Shown here piece by piece: positions 1 through 8,200 of a stretch of 57,194 nt of DNA. The notes beneath the pieces are model-generated. The model had not been told where the DNA came from, did no database searches, and saw nothing but the letters and a program-made list of their open reading frames with translations. Every line of letters begins with the position of its first letter. The first letter of the stretch is position 1. Made by a program: the position numbers and the translations under genes. This DNA comes from Fimbriiglobus sp. (lineage in GTDB: Bacteria > Planctomycetota > Planctomycetia > Gemmatales > Gemmataceae). The stretch is from positions 1 through 57,194 of the forward strand of contig JALHQU010000023.1 of assembly GCA_022841795.1 (NCBI GenBank), in the 5' to 3' direction.

Positions 1-67
1 GCGCCCCCCGGCGGGCGGGGGGGGCCGGCCGCCCGCCCCCCCCCCCGCGCCCGCCCCCCCCCCCCCC
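1..67. other. G/C-only low-complexity stretch at window edge
   Basis: The first 67 bases contain only G and C, mostly in homopolymer runs, and abruptly become ordinary sequence at the TCTAGA that follows. No gene or defined repeat is visible. It may be a contig-end artefact or an extreme simple repeat; the sequence alone cannot decide. Confidence 0.6.
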
Positions 68-109
68 TCTAGAAGACGGACCCCCTCCCGCGCTCGCGCC
101 GCTCGCTTG

Positions 110-132
110 CCCTCCCCCTGACAGGGGGAGGG
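110..132. repeat. C-rich/G-rich short palindrome
   Basis: CCCTCCCCCTG and its reverse complement are separated by one base. It resembles the C-rich palindromes seen again near 14546, 27249, 46585, 47813 and 55650, so it is probably a minimal copy of that dispersed family. Confidence 0.5.
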
Positions 133-175
133 GTTTTCAACCGCCCTCCGACCCCGCCTTCACGAAGCACTCATC

Positions 176-216
176 AACGGGTCGTCGGCACGGTCCGACG
201 ACCCGTTCACTTTTTT
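176..216 (+). terminator. Rho-independent terminator of a gene left of the window
   Basis: A perfect 13-bp stem (arms 176-188 and 195-207, 6-nt loop) is followed by a run of six T at 211-216. The orientation is plus, so it ends a transcript that enters from the left. The remaining 217-388 holds no visible gene and presumably contains the leader of the RRM gene. Confidence 0.75.
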
Positions 217-388
217 CCGGAATCCGCTTGGCACGAGTTTTCGGCACGCATATTATCGATCTACTTTTCGGCACCCCCGGAGAGGGGCTGAGAGCTTCCC
301 CCGTCGTAGGCCCGTGTCCCGCCGATCCGTTTCAGCGGGGCCGCGTCGGGTGGTCCGTCAGCCGACCCCGTCCGAGTCCCGTCGTCGT

Positions 389-823
389 ATGGCAGTCAAC
401 ATCTACGTCGGCAATTTGCCGTGGAGCACCACCGACCAGGAACTGGCCGACATGTTCGCCCAGTACGGTCCGGTGATCAAAGCACAGGTGATCAAGGACC
501 GGGACACCGGCCGGTCCCGCGGGTTCGGCTTCGTTGAGATGCCGACCGAACAAGACGCCCAGAAGGCGATCGACGCCCTGAACAACCAGCCGATGGGCGG
601 CCGGCCGCTGACCGTGAACATCGCCCGCCCGCGGGAAGAGCGGGGCGGCGGCGGTGGGTACGGCGGGGGCGGGGGCCGTGGCGGGTACGGCGGGGGCGGT
701 GGCGGGTACGGTGGTGGCGGCGGCGGCGGTGGTCGCCGGGCTGGGGGCGGCGGGTATGGCGGTGGAGGTGGTGGGTACGGGGGCGGTGGGGGTGGTGGCG
801 GCTACGGCGACGACCGTTACTAA
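389..823 (+). CDS. Glycine-rich RRM RNA-binding protein
   Basis: A 144-residue protein with one RNA recognition motif followed by a glycine tail. RNP2 (IYVGNL) is at residues 5-10 and RNP1 (RGFGFVEM) at 44-51, both with the aromatic residues that stack on RNA. From residue about 85 to the end it is almost purely Gly with scattered Tyr and Arg, like the RGG/YGG tails of bacterial cold-induced RRM proteins. The ATG at 389 is chosen because [10 protein letters not shown] is the normal family N-terminus; an upstream in-frame ATG at 314 would add an unlikely Arg-rich leader. Expected role: single-stranded RNA binding in the cytoplasm, perhaps as a cold or RNA-structure chaperone. Infers no specific target. 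Confidence 0.9.
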   Translation: MAVNIYVGNLPWSTTDQELADMFAQYGPVIKAQVIKDRDTGRSRGFGFVEMPTEQDAQKAIDALNNQPMGGRPLTVNIARPREERGGGGGYGGGGGRGGYGGGGGGYGGGGGGGGRRAGGGGYGGGGGGYGGGGGGGGYGDDRY

Positions 824-924
824 CTCGCCGGTTCAAACAGATGCCAACTCACGCCCGGCGGCGCTGGTCCTGCCGGGCGGTTCCATCGATATGTACCGTC
901 TGTTCCACGAGGCACCGACGTCAC

Positions 925-1143
925 ATGGCGAAAGAGGAAGCGATCGAGGTCGAAGGCCGGGTGAAGGAGGCCTTGGCGAACACCACCTTCCGGGTGGAGT
1001 TGGACATCGGCGGCGAGGTGATCGCGCACATCGCCGGCAAGATGCGGAAGAACTTCATCCGCATCATCCCCGGCGACCGGGTGAAAGTGGAGATCTCGCC
1101 GTACGATTTGTCTCGCGGACGGATTACCTTCCGGGCGCGTTGA
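925..1143 (+). CDS. infA: Translation initiation factor IF-1
   Basis: The 72-residue product has exactly the usual IF-1 length and is a single S1/OB-fold domain. Family signatures visible are the [11 protein letters not shown] start, the A-x-I-A-G-K-M-R-K segment (residues 34-42) and the I[14 protein letters not shown] stretch at 48-61. It binds the ribosomal A site during initiation and assists IF-2 and IF-3. The ATG at 925 is chosen over the in-frame ATG at 841 because it gives the canonical N-terminus. It lies about 100 nt after the RRM gene on the same strand and not in a ribosomal-protein operon. Confidence 0.95.
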   Translation: MAKEEAIEVEGRVKEALANTTFRVELDIGGEVIAHIAGKMRKNFIRIIPGDRVKVEISPYDLSRGRITFRAR

Positions 1144-1272
1144 CACTGTTGGACTTGAGTCAAAGTCGGCCGATTCCGCACTTTTTTCTTGACGTGGAAC
1201 CCCGGCGGCAGCATCATACCCCTTCGCCGCCAAGACGGTGGCGCACGTTTAACGCCCATGGAGGGGACGCCG

Positions 1273-1551
1273 ATGCTCATCGTGACGGAATCCAAGGCGC
1301 AAGGGTGGCGGGCGATCGCGGTGATGGACGGCGGGGGCGAAGCCCTGCTGTACGTCGGCCGGTCGTCCACCCAGGTCCGCGGCGGTTACGCCGACGCCTA
1401 CCAGGAGTTGCTCGACGACGAGGAACGGGACACGGTCAGCACGATCAAGCTGCAGCAGTGGCAGGGTGCTCCGGACGCCGGCAAGTGGCACGACAAGGCC
1501 GAACTCCGCGTCCCGCAGCCGGTGAAGGCGGGGCTGAAACTGGCCGCGTGA
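1273..1551 (+). CDS. Small conserved-looking protein of unknown function
   Basis: A 92-residue soluble protein with no signal peptide, membrane segment or motif I recognise. The start at ATG 1273 is preceded by GAGGGG at 1261-1266, a good ribosome binding site at 6-nt spacing; an earlier ATG at 1258 lacks one. The sequence is mixed acidic/basic with a central Tyr- and Asp-rich helix-like region. Codon use (strong G/C in third positions) matches its neighbours, which supports it being real. It follows infA by 129 nt. Function not assigned. Confidence 0.55.
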   Translation: MLIVTESKAQGWRAIAVMDGGGEALLYVGRSSTQVRGGYADAYQELLDDEERDTVSTIKLQQWQGAPDAGKWHDKAELRVPQPVKAGLKLAA

Positions 1552-1870
1552 TTCCGCCGCGAAATTTCATCGCAGAACCCGCTCCAGCCCCCGGCGGTCG
1601 GCGCGGGTTCTACTGTTTAGTGTGTTCCACTCGCTCCGCGAGTGGTTCGGTGGTCACTCGCGGAGCGAGTGGAACACTAGCGAACTCTCGCTCCCCCCAA
1701 CGTGTCCAATTGGGGGAAGCCAGAAAACCCGGCCGGCCCGTCCGTTCCCCGTGGGGTTCCGGCGGTTCGCCCCTGCGGACCTTGCTTTGTGCGGGCGGGT
1801 GGCGAACAATTCAACACTCGACCACGATTAGTAAGGATTGACCGCCGTGCCCACGGCGAAGGAGGTGTGC
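1552..1870. other. Intergenic region with palindrome, no gene seen
   Basis: Short open frames here have no ribosome binding site and cross the palindrome at 1622-1677, so none is called. The right end carries AAGGAGG at 1859-1865 for the next gene. Confidence 0.5.
1622..1677. repeat. 23-bp perfect inverted repeat
   Basis: Arms 1622-1644 and 1655-1677 are exact reverse complements with a 10-nt loop. It lies between two plus-strand genes. No T-tract follows, so it is not a classic terminator; it is most like the other dispersed palindromes of this window. Confidence 0.8.
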
Positions 1871-2623
1871 GTGAACGCGAACTCGTTCTCGTCGCTGTGC
1901 GACGACTTCGGCGTGACCCTGCACTTGACCAGCAAGGTGGACCTGCCGAACAACCGGGAGACGGTGCTGCACTTCTACGACTCGGTGCGGCGGCTGTACC
2001 CGACCATGACCGACTTCGAGAAGCGGGACACCAACGAGTACGCGCTGGAGGAGGACCGGGAGGGCGGCAGCTACCGCTTCGTAAACATCGACGGGCGGCG
2101 GCTGACGTCCGGCTTTGTGAACCCGCCGGCGGTGGAAGACGCGGACGCCCAGAACGAGAAACTGCTGGAGATGGCCCCGTACCACCTGGGCGTCCACCCG
2201 CTGGACACCGACTCGCTGGACGTGCAGTTCTACTTCGACCTGATGTACCAGGGGAACCACGACGAGGTGGTGACCGAGGCGCTGGCGGCGGACGGGCCGT
2301 TCGACTCGCTGTTCAAGCTGGGCGGGGCACGGGTGCTGAACTACCAGCCCAGCCTGATGGTGGCGCTGGACGACGGCTGCCAGTTGCAGGCCCGGCTGAG
2401 CGTCGAGACGCGGTCGAGTGCGTACCAGGTGCGGACGGGCAACTTCGGCGAAAGCCCGATCACCGTGTACTTCACCGTCCGCCAGTTCTGGGGGCGGCAG
2501 CCGTTCAAGTCGTTCCACGAGTCGTACCTGAACCAGCGGCGGATTCTCGACGATCTGGTGTCCGAACACGTGGTGCCGAAGATCCTCAACCCGCTGCGAC
2601 AGGTGATCGGGGCCAAAAGCTGA
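1871..2623 (+). CDS. Conserved hypothetical protein, 250 aa
   Basis: A soluble 250-residue protein without signal peptide or membrane segment; I do not recognise the family. The start is GTG 1871, because AAGGAGG at 1859-1865 lies five bases before it; the longest frame opens with TTG at 1838, and GTG 1847 is a second alternative with AAGGA at 1833-1837. The C-terminal part (SPITVYFTVRQFW, then a basic helix ending in LNPLRQVIGAKS) suggests a folded domain with a terminal amphipathic helix. It is followed nine bases later by a dispersed palindrome and faces polX. Function not assigned. Confidence 0.7.
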   Translation: MNANSFSSLCDDFGVTLHLTSKVDLPNNRETVLHFYDSVRRLYPTMTDFEKRDTNEYALEEDREGGSYRFVNIDGRRLTSGFVNPPAVEDADAQNEKLLEMAPYHLGVHPLDTDSLDVQFYFDLMYQGNHDEVVTEALAADGPFDSLFKLGGARVLNYQPSLMVALDDGCQLQARLSVETRSSAYQVRTGNFGESPITVYFTVRQFWGRQPFKSFHESYLNQRRILDDLVSEHVVPKILNPLRQVIGAKS

Positions 2624-2631
2624 TTCTTCCT

Positions 2632-2696
2632 GGCGAGCCGGGCGCGTGAGCGACCGGAGTTCGAAATCCTCCGGTCGCTCACGCTCCCGGCTCGCC
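2632..2696. repeat. Dispersed palindrome family A, copy 1
   Basis: Left arm begins GGCGAGCCGGGCGCGTGA and continues GCGACCGGAG; the right arm is its complement ending in CTCGCC. A partial extra arm follows to about 2718. It sits between the converging ends of the 250-aa hypothetical gene and polX, the position of a bidirectional terminator. Confidence 0.85.
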
Positions 2697-2720
2697 AATC
2701 CGCTCCCGGCTCGCCAGGAA

Positions 2721-4460
2721 TCACCCCTTCCGCCTCGCCAACTCCTTCGCCACCTCTTTCGCCAACCGCGTGTTGAACACGTCGTCCTTCGTCAGCCAGC
2801 CGCGGCGAGCCACGTCCACCCCGAACCGGGTCAACTCCAGCTCGCCGGTCGAGTGCGCATCCGGGTTGATGACGATCATCACCCCGAGCGCCTTCGCCCG
2901 CTTCACATAGGTCCAATCCAAATCCAGCCGGCTGGGCTGGGCGTTGATCTCGATCATCTTGCCGTACTCGGCGGCAGTGCGGATCACCCGCTCCAGGTCG
3001 AGCTTGTACCCCTCGCGGCGGAGCAGCAGCCGGCCGGTGGCGTGGCCGAGCATGGTCGTCCGCGGGTGGGCGAGCGCCTTGCACACCCGGTTCGTCTGCT
3101 CCTCCTCGCTCAGCCCGAAGAAGGTGTGAACGCTCGCCACCACGTAGTCGAACCCGGCGAGCAGGTCGTCGTCGTAGTCGAGCGAGCCGTCGGCCAGGAT
3201 GTCGCACTCGGTGCCCTTGAAGATGCGGAACTCCTTCAGCTTCTTGTTCAGCGCGTCCGCCTCGGCCCACTGCGCTCGCACCCGGTCCGGGGTCAGCCCG
3301 CGGGCCACGTTCAGCGACTGCGAGTGATCCCCGACGCCGAAATACTCCCACCCGAGTTCCTGGCACTTGCGGGCCATCTGCTCCAGGCTGGCGGTGCCGT
3401 CGCTGGCGGTGGTGTGGTTGTGGAACACCCCGCGAATGTCCGCGTACTCCAGCAGCTTGGGCACCGCGTTCTTCTCGGCCAGATCCACCTCGCCGGTGTC
3501 CTCCCGCATCTCCGGCGGTACCCACGTCAGCCCGAGCTTGCGGTACACGTCCGCCTCGTCGGCGCACTTCACCAGCTTCGTCTCGCTGCCCATCGAGTAC
3601 TCGTTCAGGCTCCACCCGCGGTCGATCGCCCGCTTCCGCAGCCGCACGTTGTGGTCCTTGCTGCCGGTGAAATGCACCAGGGCGAACGGGAACTGCTCGT
3701 CCGTCACCACCCGCAGATCGGCGTTCAGCGTCACAGTCGTCCCGTCCCATTTCATCTGGGCGACGACGCTCGACTTCGTCGGCCCGTGCCCCGTGACTTG
3801 CAGCACCTCGGGCATGGTGACGAACGCCTGCATGACCGGCTCGGGGTCGTCGCTCGCCACCAGCAGGTCGATGTCCTTGGCCGTTTCCCGCCTGCGACGG
3901 AGACTGCCGCACACCTCCACCCGCTTCACCCCCGGCAGCTTCTTCAGCCGCTCGATGACGGCTACCGCCAGCACCTCCACCTGGTCGATCCGTACCCGCT
4001 TGCCGACGGTGTCCAGGAACGCGATGCCGTCCAGGATCTTCTGTTGCGTCTTCTCGCCGAACCCTTTCAGCCCGGACACCTGCCCGGCCTCGCACGCCGC
4101 CTTCAGCTTCGGGATGGTGTCGATGCCGAGTTCGTCGTGCAGCGCCTTCACCTTCTTCGGCCCCACGCCCGGCAGCCGCAGCATCTCCACCAGCCCCGGC
4201 GGGACGGACGCCCGCAGGTCTTCGAGGAACGGCAGCCGGCCGGTGGTGACGAGGGTGGTGATCTTCTCCCGCAGGGTGTCGCCGATGCCGCGGACGGACG
4301 CCAGCGAGCCGTTCGCCACCAGCGTGCGGATGTCGCCGTCGATCTGCTGGATCGCCCGCGCCCCGCCGGTGTACGCTCGCACCTTGAAGTCGTTCTCGCC
4401 CTTGAGTTGCAGCAGGGTGCCGATCTCGTCCAGCGCCGCGGCCACGTCGTCTTTGGTCAT
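2721..4460 (-). CDS. polX: DNA polymerase/3'-5' exonuclease PolX (with PHP domain)
   Basis: A 579-residue family X polymerase of the bacterial type, about the usual length. Helix-hairpin-helix segments occupy residues 1-150 (LPGVGPKKVKALHDELG at 96-112). The nucleotidyltransferase motif GSLRR (185-189) with catalytic Asp 196 and 198 is followed by a third Asp in NADLRV near 247. The C-terminal PHP domain starts near 340 and retains the metal ligands HNH (346-348), GDHSQ (376-380), E417, H443 and DAH (533-535), so both gap-filling synthesis and 3'-5' exonuclease or AP-endonuclease activity are expected in base excision repair. ATG 4460 is chosen because GGAGA lies seven bases upstream and MTKDDVAAAL is a normal start. 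Confidence 0.95.
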   Translation of the reverse strand: MTKDDVAAALDEIGTLLQLKGENDFKVRAYTGGARAIQQIDGDIRTLVANGSLASVRGIGDTLREKITTLVTTGRLPFLEDLRASVPPGLVEMLRLPGVGPKKVKALHDELGIDTIPKLKAACEAGQVSGLKGFGEKTQQKILDGIAFLDTVGKRVRIDQVEVLAVAVIERLKKLPGVKRVEVCGSLRRRRETAKDIDLLVASDDPEPVMQAFVTMPEVLQVTGHGPTKSSVVAQMKWDGTTVTLNADLRVVTDEQFPFALVHFTGSKDHNVRLRKRAIDRGWSLNEYSMGSETKLVKCADEADVYRKLGLTWVPPEMREDTGEVDLAEKNAVPKLLEYADIRGVFHNHTTASDGTASLEQMARKCQELGWEYFGVGDHSQSLNVARGLTPDRVRAQWAEADALNKKLKEFRIFKGTECDILADGSLDYDDDLLAGFDYVVASVHTFFGLSEEEQTNRVCKALAHPRTTMLGHATGRLLLRREGYKLDLERVIRTAAEYGKMIEINAQPSRLDLDWTYVKRAKALGVMIVINPDAHSTGELELTRFGVDVARRGWLTKDDVFNTRLAKEVAKELARRKG

Positions 4461-4560
4461 GGAAGGTCTCCGGAGATGCTTCCAGAGTAACGGGTGGTGA
4501 AGGGTGAGCGGAACGTCAGCAACGGAAAAGCCCGGAGGCGTCGTCACCTCCGGGCCGGTG

Positions 4561-4627
4561 TTGGTGTCCAACCCTCAGGCCGTTCATCGTCGGACAGAAG
4601 ACCGCCTGAAGGCGGGACACCAGCGAA
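4561..4627. repeat. Dispersed palindrome family F, copy 1
   Basis: Ends are TTGGTGTCC and GGACACCAGCGAA; internal arms contain CAGGC and GCCTG. The same ends bound the element at 26332-26402. It lies between the start of polX and the end of the PseG-like gene, both on the minus strand. Confidence 0.7.
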
Positions 4628-5710
4628 TCACGCCGCCAGCCGCACCGCGCCGGCGTCCGTGCGGACCGGGGTGTGCAGTATGATCTCCAGCCCGTTCACG
4701 ATGCGGTCCCCGCCGCGGCCGTCGATCAGCCGGCGGGCGCAGCGGTTCATGCCCATCCGCTCCATCGGGTCGTCCAGCACCAGGGCGACCGCCTCGGCCA
4801 GTTCCTTCTCGCTCACGTCCGCCGCCGCCCCGAGGAACGTGCCCACCCCCTCGTCGTCCATCCGCTTGGCGTTCAGCAGGTGCGTCTGTTTGGTCGGCAG
4901 CATGAGTTGCGGGATGCCGACGCAGCACAGTTCGAGCGCGGTGGTGTCTCCGGCCGTGAGCGCGACGTGCGCCCGCACCAGCCGGGTCATCAGCTCCTTC
5001 ACCTCGGTGATGACCTCCACCTTGCCCTTCGACCCGTCGGCGAACTCCTTCAGCTCGTCGTACCGCGGGTGGTGGGTGCGGGTGACGACGCTCACCTTGT
5101 CCACCTTCGGCATGTCCAGCAGTTGTTGGGTGCGGAGCAGGGTCTGGTCGCCGGCGTCGTCGTCCCCGAACGCCACCAGCGCGCGGAACGGGCCGGGCTG
5201 TTCGGTCGCGCGGATGGTCCGCTGCCGGCGGAAGATGCCCCGCACCAGGGCGAACCGCTTGCCGAGCAGCAGCTGCGTGCCGTGCTGCACCCGGTACGGC
5301 TTCGCCCCCGGTGCCAGGAACGGGTTGACCACGAGCTTCGACGGGAACTTCACCGCCGCCTCGCTGTCGATGCTGATCACCCGCGTGCCGGTCTCCGTCA
5401 GCGCCTTCAGGTACTCCGCACTCGCCCCGCCGGCCACCACCACCGCCGACGCGTTCAGCCGCCGCACCTCCCGCACGGTGGCGTCCACGTCGTCCGCCTC
5501 GCCCACCTGGGACTCGGCCGCCACCCACTCGTTGTTCCCGCGGTGGATGACCGTCGCCAGCGACAGCGGGTCCAGGTAGCTGAAGAAGTACGTCCCCCGC
5601 CGCCGCCGCTGCATCGCCGCCGCCAGCGACAGGCACTGGTAGAACGGCTCGAACCCGCCGTCCGTGGTCGCGTCACAGCGAAACAGAATGGGCCCACGCT
5701 TCACTTCCAT
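4628..5710 (-). CDS. PseG-like GT-B fold protein
   Basis: A 360-residue protein resembling UDP-2,4-diacetamido-2,4,6-trideoxy-beta-L-altropyranose hydrolase (PseG, pseudaminic acid pathway) and related GT-B glycosyltransferases. The N-terminus has the strand-loop-helix ILFRCDATTDGG followed by a helix with CLSLAAAMQRR, like the PseG nucleotide-binding N-domain. The C-domain has the GDTTALELCCVGIPQLMLP stretch (GG/S-x-T-x-E-x-x-x-x-x-x-P), the hallmark of the sugar-nucleotide pocket. The catalytic His of PseG (G-x-G-H) is missing: the site reads GGFEPF. It may therefore be a non-hydrolytic relative. No other pse gene is in the window. Start ATG 5710. Confidence 0.7.
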   Translation of the reverse strand: MEVKRGPILFRCDATTDGGFEPFYQCLSLAAAMQRRRRGTYFFSYLDPLSLATVIHRGNNEWVAAESQVGEADDVDATVREVRRLNASAVVVAGGASAEYLKALTETGTRVISIDSEAAVKFPSKLVVNPFLAPGAKPYRVQHGTQLLLGKRFALVRGIFRRQRTIRATEQPGPFRALVAFGDDDAGDQTLLRTQQLLDMPKVDKVSVVTRTHHPRYDELKEFADGSKGKVEVITEVKELMTRLVRAHVALTAGDTTALELCCVGIPQLMLPTKQTHLLNAKRMDDEGVGTFLGAAADVSEKELAEAVALVLDDPMERMGMNRCARRLIDGRGGDRIVNGLEIILHTPVRTDAGAVRLAA

Positions 5711-6271
5711 GCGAGCGCACCTCGTGGCAGACCAGATTGTGCGGACGCCGGACGGCGGACGGGCACGCGACAGCCGACCGTGTGAACGGCCGACCGCGAC
5801 GGCACGAGTGCCGAGCCGAGGTCCGAGCTAGTGCCGGATTGGTGCGGGAGCTGTTCACCCGTAGGCGCGAGAACGCGCCGCGAAAGGTCGGGCGAACCGA
5901 ACCGACGACACCTCTTCTCCGGGGGGCTGGTCGCAGCCCCTACACCGTCCGCTTCGGGTTCCGGTCCGTTGCGGCAGGCGGCTCGGCTCCGGGGTTCCGG
6001 TCCCGGGGTCGAGCGGGCGGGATGGTAACTCGGCTTCGGAAAATCGGGCAAGGGCAGTTTGCCGCGATGCAGGTGAACCACGACCGCAAGGTCGGTGAGT
6101 ACGAGCCAGATGCACACGCACCCACGAGCCTTGCGGCTCGGGTTCACCATGTCGTGTCGTCGTTTCCACATGGAACGGTTGCGCCGCCCGCCGGTTCGTC
6201 TTCCCCAGCCCGCCGGATTTGCTATCACCCCGCCCGGATCAGGGGGATCGGTTTCATCAGGGGGAAACGGC
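5711..6271. other. 561-bp divergent intergenic region before parB
   Basis: No convincing gene: the open frames have no supported starts and are arginine/proline-rich shadow translations. Visible are a small hairpin CGAGCC-TTGC-GGCTCG at 6124-6139 and an interrupted palindrome GTTTCCACATGGAAC at 6162-6176 that resembles a diverged ParB site. The region holds the promoters of two diverging genes, but no promoter is clear enough to call. Confidence 0.5.
6162..6176. promoter_or_regulatory. Possible parS-like site
   Basis: GTTTCCACATGGAAC has TTCCA/TGGAA arms round a CA centre, similar in design to the parS consensus (TTTCAC/GTGAAA core) but with spacing and bases altered. It is about 96 nt before parB. 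Weak evidence; a single site. Confidence 0.2.
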
Positions 6272-7138
6272 ATGGACGCCACCAAACCGCGGCTCGGTCG
6301 GGGCCTCGACTCGTTGCTCGGACCGGCGACCGGCTCGGTCTCGACCGTCAGCTCGACACGGGTGCGGATCGATCAGATCAGCCACAACCCGTACCAGCCG
6401 CGGAAGCGGTTCGACGACGACGAGCTGACCCAGCTGGCGGACAGCATCCGCACGCACGGCGTCCTCCAGCCGTTGGTGGTGCGGCCGGACGGCGAGCGGT
6501 TCCAACTGATCGCCGGCGAGCGGCGGTTGCGGGCGTCGCACCTGGTCGGGCTGACCGAGGTGCCGGTGCACGTGGTGACGTTCGACGACCAGCAGGTGTA
6601 CGAGGCGGCGCTGGTGGAGAACATCCAGCGGAGCGACCTGAACGCCATCGAGAAGGCGCAGGGGTTCAAGGAGTACCTGGAGCGGTACGGGCTGAGCCAG
6701 GAGCAGCTCGGCCGGCGGCTGGGCATCGACCGCACGTCCATCAGCAACCTGGTCGGGCTGCTCAACCTGCCGGCCGAGGTGCAGGACGCGGTGCGGCTCG
6801 GGCAGCTCACCCTCGGGCACGCCAAAGTCATCAAAGGGGTGGCGGACGCCGAGCGGCAGACCCAGCTGTGCCGGGAGGCCATCTTCAAGCACCTGTCGGT
6901 CGCCGCCCTGGAGATGCTCGCGCGGGAGGCGAAGGCGGAGGTGGCCGAGCAGAAGCCGGGGGCGATGCGGGCGGCGGTGGAGAAGACGGCCCACGTGCAG
7001 AGCCTGGAGGACGACCTGCGGCAGCGGTTCGCCACCCGCGTGGAGATCAAGGTGAAGGCGAAGGACAAGGGCCAGATCGTGATCGGGTTCGACTCGAACG
7101 ACCAGTTCGAGCGGATCCTGTCCGCCCTGACGAAATAA
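6272..7138 (+). CDS. parB: ParB-family chromosome partition protein
   Basis: A 288-residue ParB/Spo0J homologue. The start segment KPRLGRGLDSLL is typical. The CTP-binding N-domain follows, with NPYQPRKRF, GVLQPLVVR, the GERRLRA motif and ENIQRSDLN; a helix-turn-helix (LSQEQLGRRLGIDRTSISNLVGLL) recognises parS; the C-terminal dimerisation region ends near FERILSALTK. It should load on parS sites as a CTP-dependent clamp and organise the origin region. ATG 6272 follows AGGGGGAA. No parA lies beside it; the preceding gene is divergent and unrelated, and dnaA is 44 kb away. A terminator follows at 7159-7190. Confidence 0.95.
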   Translation: MDATKPRLGRGLDSLLGPATGSVSTVSSTRVRIDQISHNPYQPRKRFDDDELTQLADSIRTHGVLQPLVVRPDGERFQLIAGERRLRASHLVGLTEVPVHVVTFDDQQVYEAALVENIQRSDLNAIEKAQGFKEYLERYGLSQEQLGRRLGIDRTSISNLVGLLNLPAEVQDAVRLGQLTLGHAKVIKGVADAERQTQLCREAIFKHLSVAALEMLAREAKAEVAEQKPGAMRAAVEKTAHVQSLEDDLRQRFATRVEIKVKAKDKGQIVIGFDSNDQFERILSALTK

Positions 7139-7158
7139 CCGCCCGCCCGGAGCGAAGC

Positions 7159-7190
7159 ACCAGAGCCGACCCATCTGGGTCGGCTCTGGT
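7159..7190 (+). terminator. Terminator-like hairpin after parB
   Basis: Perfect 15-nt arms ACCAGAGCCGACCCA / TGGGTCGGCTCTGGT with a two-base centre begin 20 nt after the parB stop. Only a short T-containing tail (CGTTT) follows, so it may rely on stem strength or Rho. Confidence 0.6.
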
Positions 7191-7218
7191 CGTTTCCGGC
7201 GGATTACTTCGTTCTGTA

Positions 7219-7280
7219 GGCCCGACGCGCCAGCGAGCCAGCGAAGGACGGGTTGTTGACCCTCGCTGGCGCGTCGGGCT
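7219..7280. repeat. Dispersed palindrome family D, copy 1
   Basis: Arms GCCCGACGCGCCAGCGAG and CTCGCTGGCGCGTCGGGC. The same element with longer intact arms is at 44557-44616. Confidence 0.8.
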
Positions 7281-7299
7281 AACGAGGACTTCCGGCGGA

Positions 7300-7305
7300 T
7301 ACAAT
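7300..7305 (+). promoter_or_regulatory. Candidate -10 element (TACAAT)
   Basis: TACAAT lies 17 nt before the GTG start of the secreted protein. The same hexamer recurs before several other genes. No clear -35 hexamer is visible. Confidence 0.35.
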
Positions 7306-7322
7306 TCGGGTGGAGGTGTACC

Positions 7323-7841
7323 GTGCCGCGTCGTTCACTCGCATTGCTCGCCGTACTGCTCGCCGTCGGGCTGGCCCACGCCGACGGCAAGAAGCCGAAG
7401 TACACCACCATCCCCGCGTCCGCCGGGATCGGGTTCACCGTCACGTTCCCGTGTTCCCCGTCCGACTCGACGAAGGAACTGGCGACGGCCGCCGGGAGTG
7501 TGACCGTTCGCACCCACCGCGGCGAGTTCGACGGGGTGGCGTACGCGGTGACGGTAACGGAGTACCCGGAGACGTTCGCCGACGTGCAGCCCCAGAAAAT
7601 CCTGGACGGCGTGCGGGACGGCCTGCGAGGGGACGGCGAGGTGACGACGGACAAGGTGGTGAAGATGAACGACGCCCCCGCCCGCGAACTGGAGGTGGCG
7701 ACCAAGAAGAAGACCGGCGTCCGCGGGGTCGCGGTACTCCAGAAGCGGACCTTGTACGTCATCACCGCCAGTGGCCCGTCCAGCTCGCTGGCGAAAGAGA
7801 CCACGAGCGACTTCCTGAAAAGCTTCGTCCTGTCGAACTGA
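7323..7841 (+). CDS. Secreted protein of unknown function, 172 aa
   Basis: The product has a clear Sec signal peptide: MPRRS, a hydrophobic core LALLAVLLAVGL, and cleavage expected after AHA. The mature part (about 150 residues) is alternating beta-rich and contains the pattern ASAGIGFTVTFPCSP...FLKSF, resembling small planctomycete periplasmic proteins with a PsbP-like or lipoprotein-like fold; I cannot assign a function. The start is GTG 7323 with GGAGGT seven bases upstream. It lies between parB and tRNA-Pro. Confidence 0.75.
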   Translation: MPRRSLALLAVLLAVGLAHADGKKPKYTTIPASAGIGFTVTFPCSPSDSTKELATAAGSVTVRTHRGEFDGVAYAVTVTEYPETFADVQPQKILDGVRDGLRGDGEVTTDKVVKMNDAPARELEVATKKKTGVRGVAVLQKRTLYVITASGPSSSLAKETTSDFLKSFVLSN

Positions 7842-7894
7842 CCCGAACCTGGGGTGACTCCGGCCGGTCCTTACGCTACCATGTCTCAGACGAC

Positions 7895-7968
7895 CGGGGT
7901 GTAGCTCAGCCTGGTAGAGCGCTTGGTTTGGGACCAAGAAGTCGTCGGTTCGAATCCGGCCACCCCGA
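7895..7968 (+). tRNA. tRNA-Pro (anticodon UGG)
   Basis: Seven-base acceptor stem CGGGGTG/CACCCCG, D-arm with GCTC/GAGC, anticodon stem CTTGG/CCAAG with loop TTTGGGA giving UGG at positions 34-36, and a T-arm GTCGG-TTCGAAT-CCGGC. The discriminator is A at 7968; CCA is not encoded. Length 74 nt. Confidence 0.97.
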
Positions 7969-8200
7969 CTGACCTGCGGCTCCCTCACGGGAGCCGCTCT
8001 CATTTCAGCCCACGTCTCAACCGCACGGGCGACAATTCCCGCCCGGTCGCAATCCCGATCACGCAGGTTTACGCCCCGTCCCCGTCGTGTCCGCTCGTCC
8101 GGCAGCACCAAATCTCCGGCCGCAGGTGAGGCGGTTTCGGGTCGATCCGCACCCCCGCCCTCGGTAGCATTCCTGCGTCCAGCCGATCGCCGGGGCCGTC

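Noticed and set aside
654-1841. A 395-aa plus-strand open frame
   Set aside because: Overlaps the RRM gene, infA and the small gene in another frame; His/Arg/Pro-rich shadow.
5737-7503. A 588-aa plus-strand open frame
   Set aside because: It overlaps parB in another frame and shows no family; parB is unambiguous.
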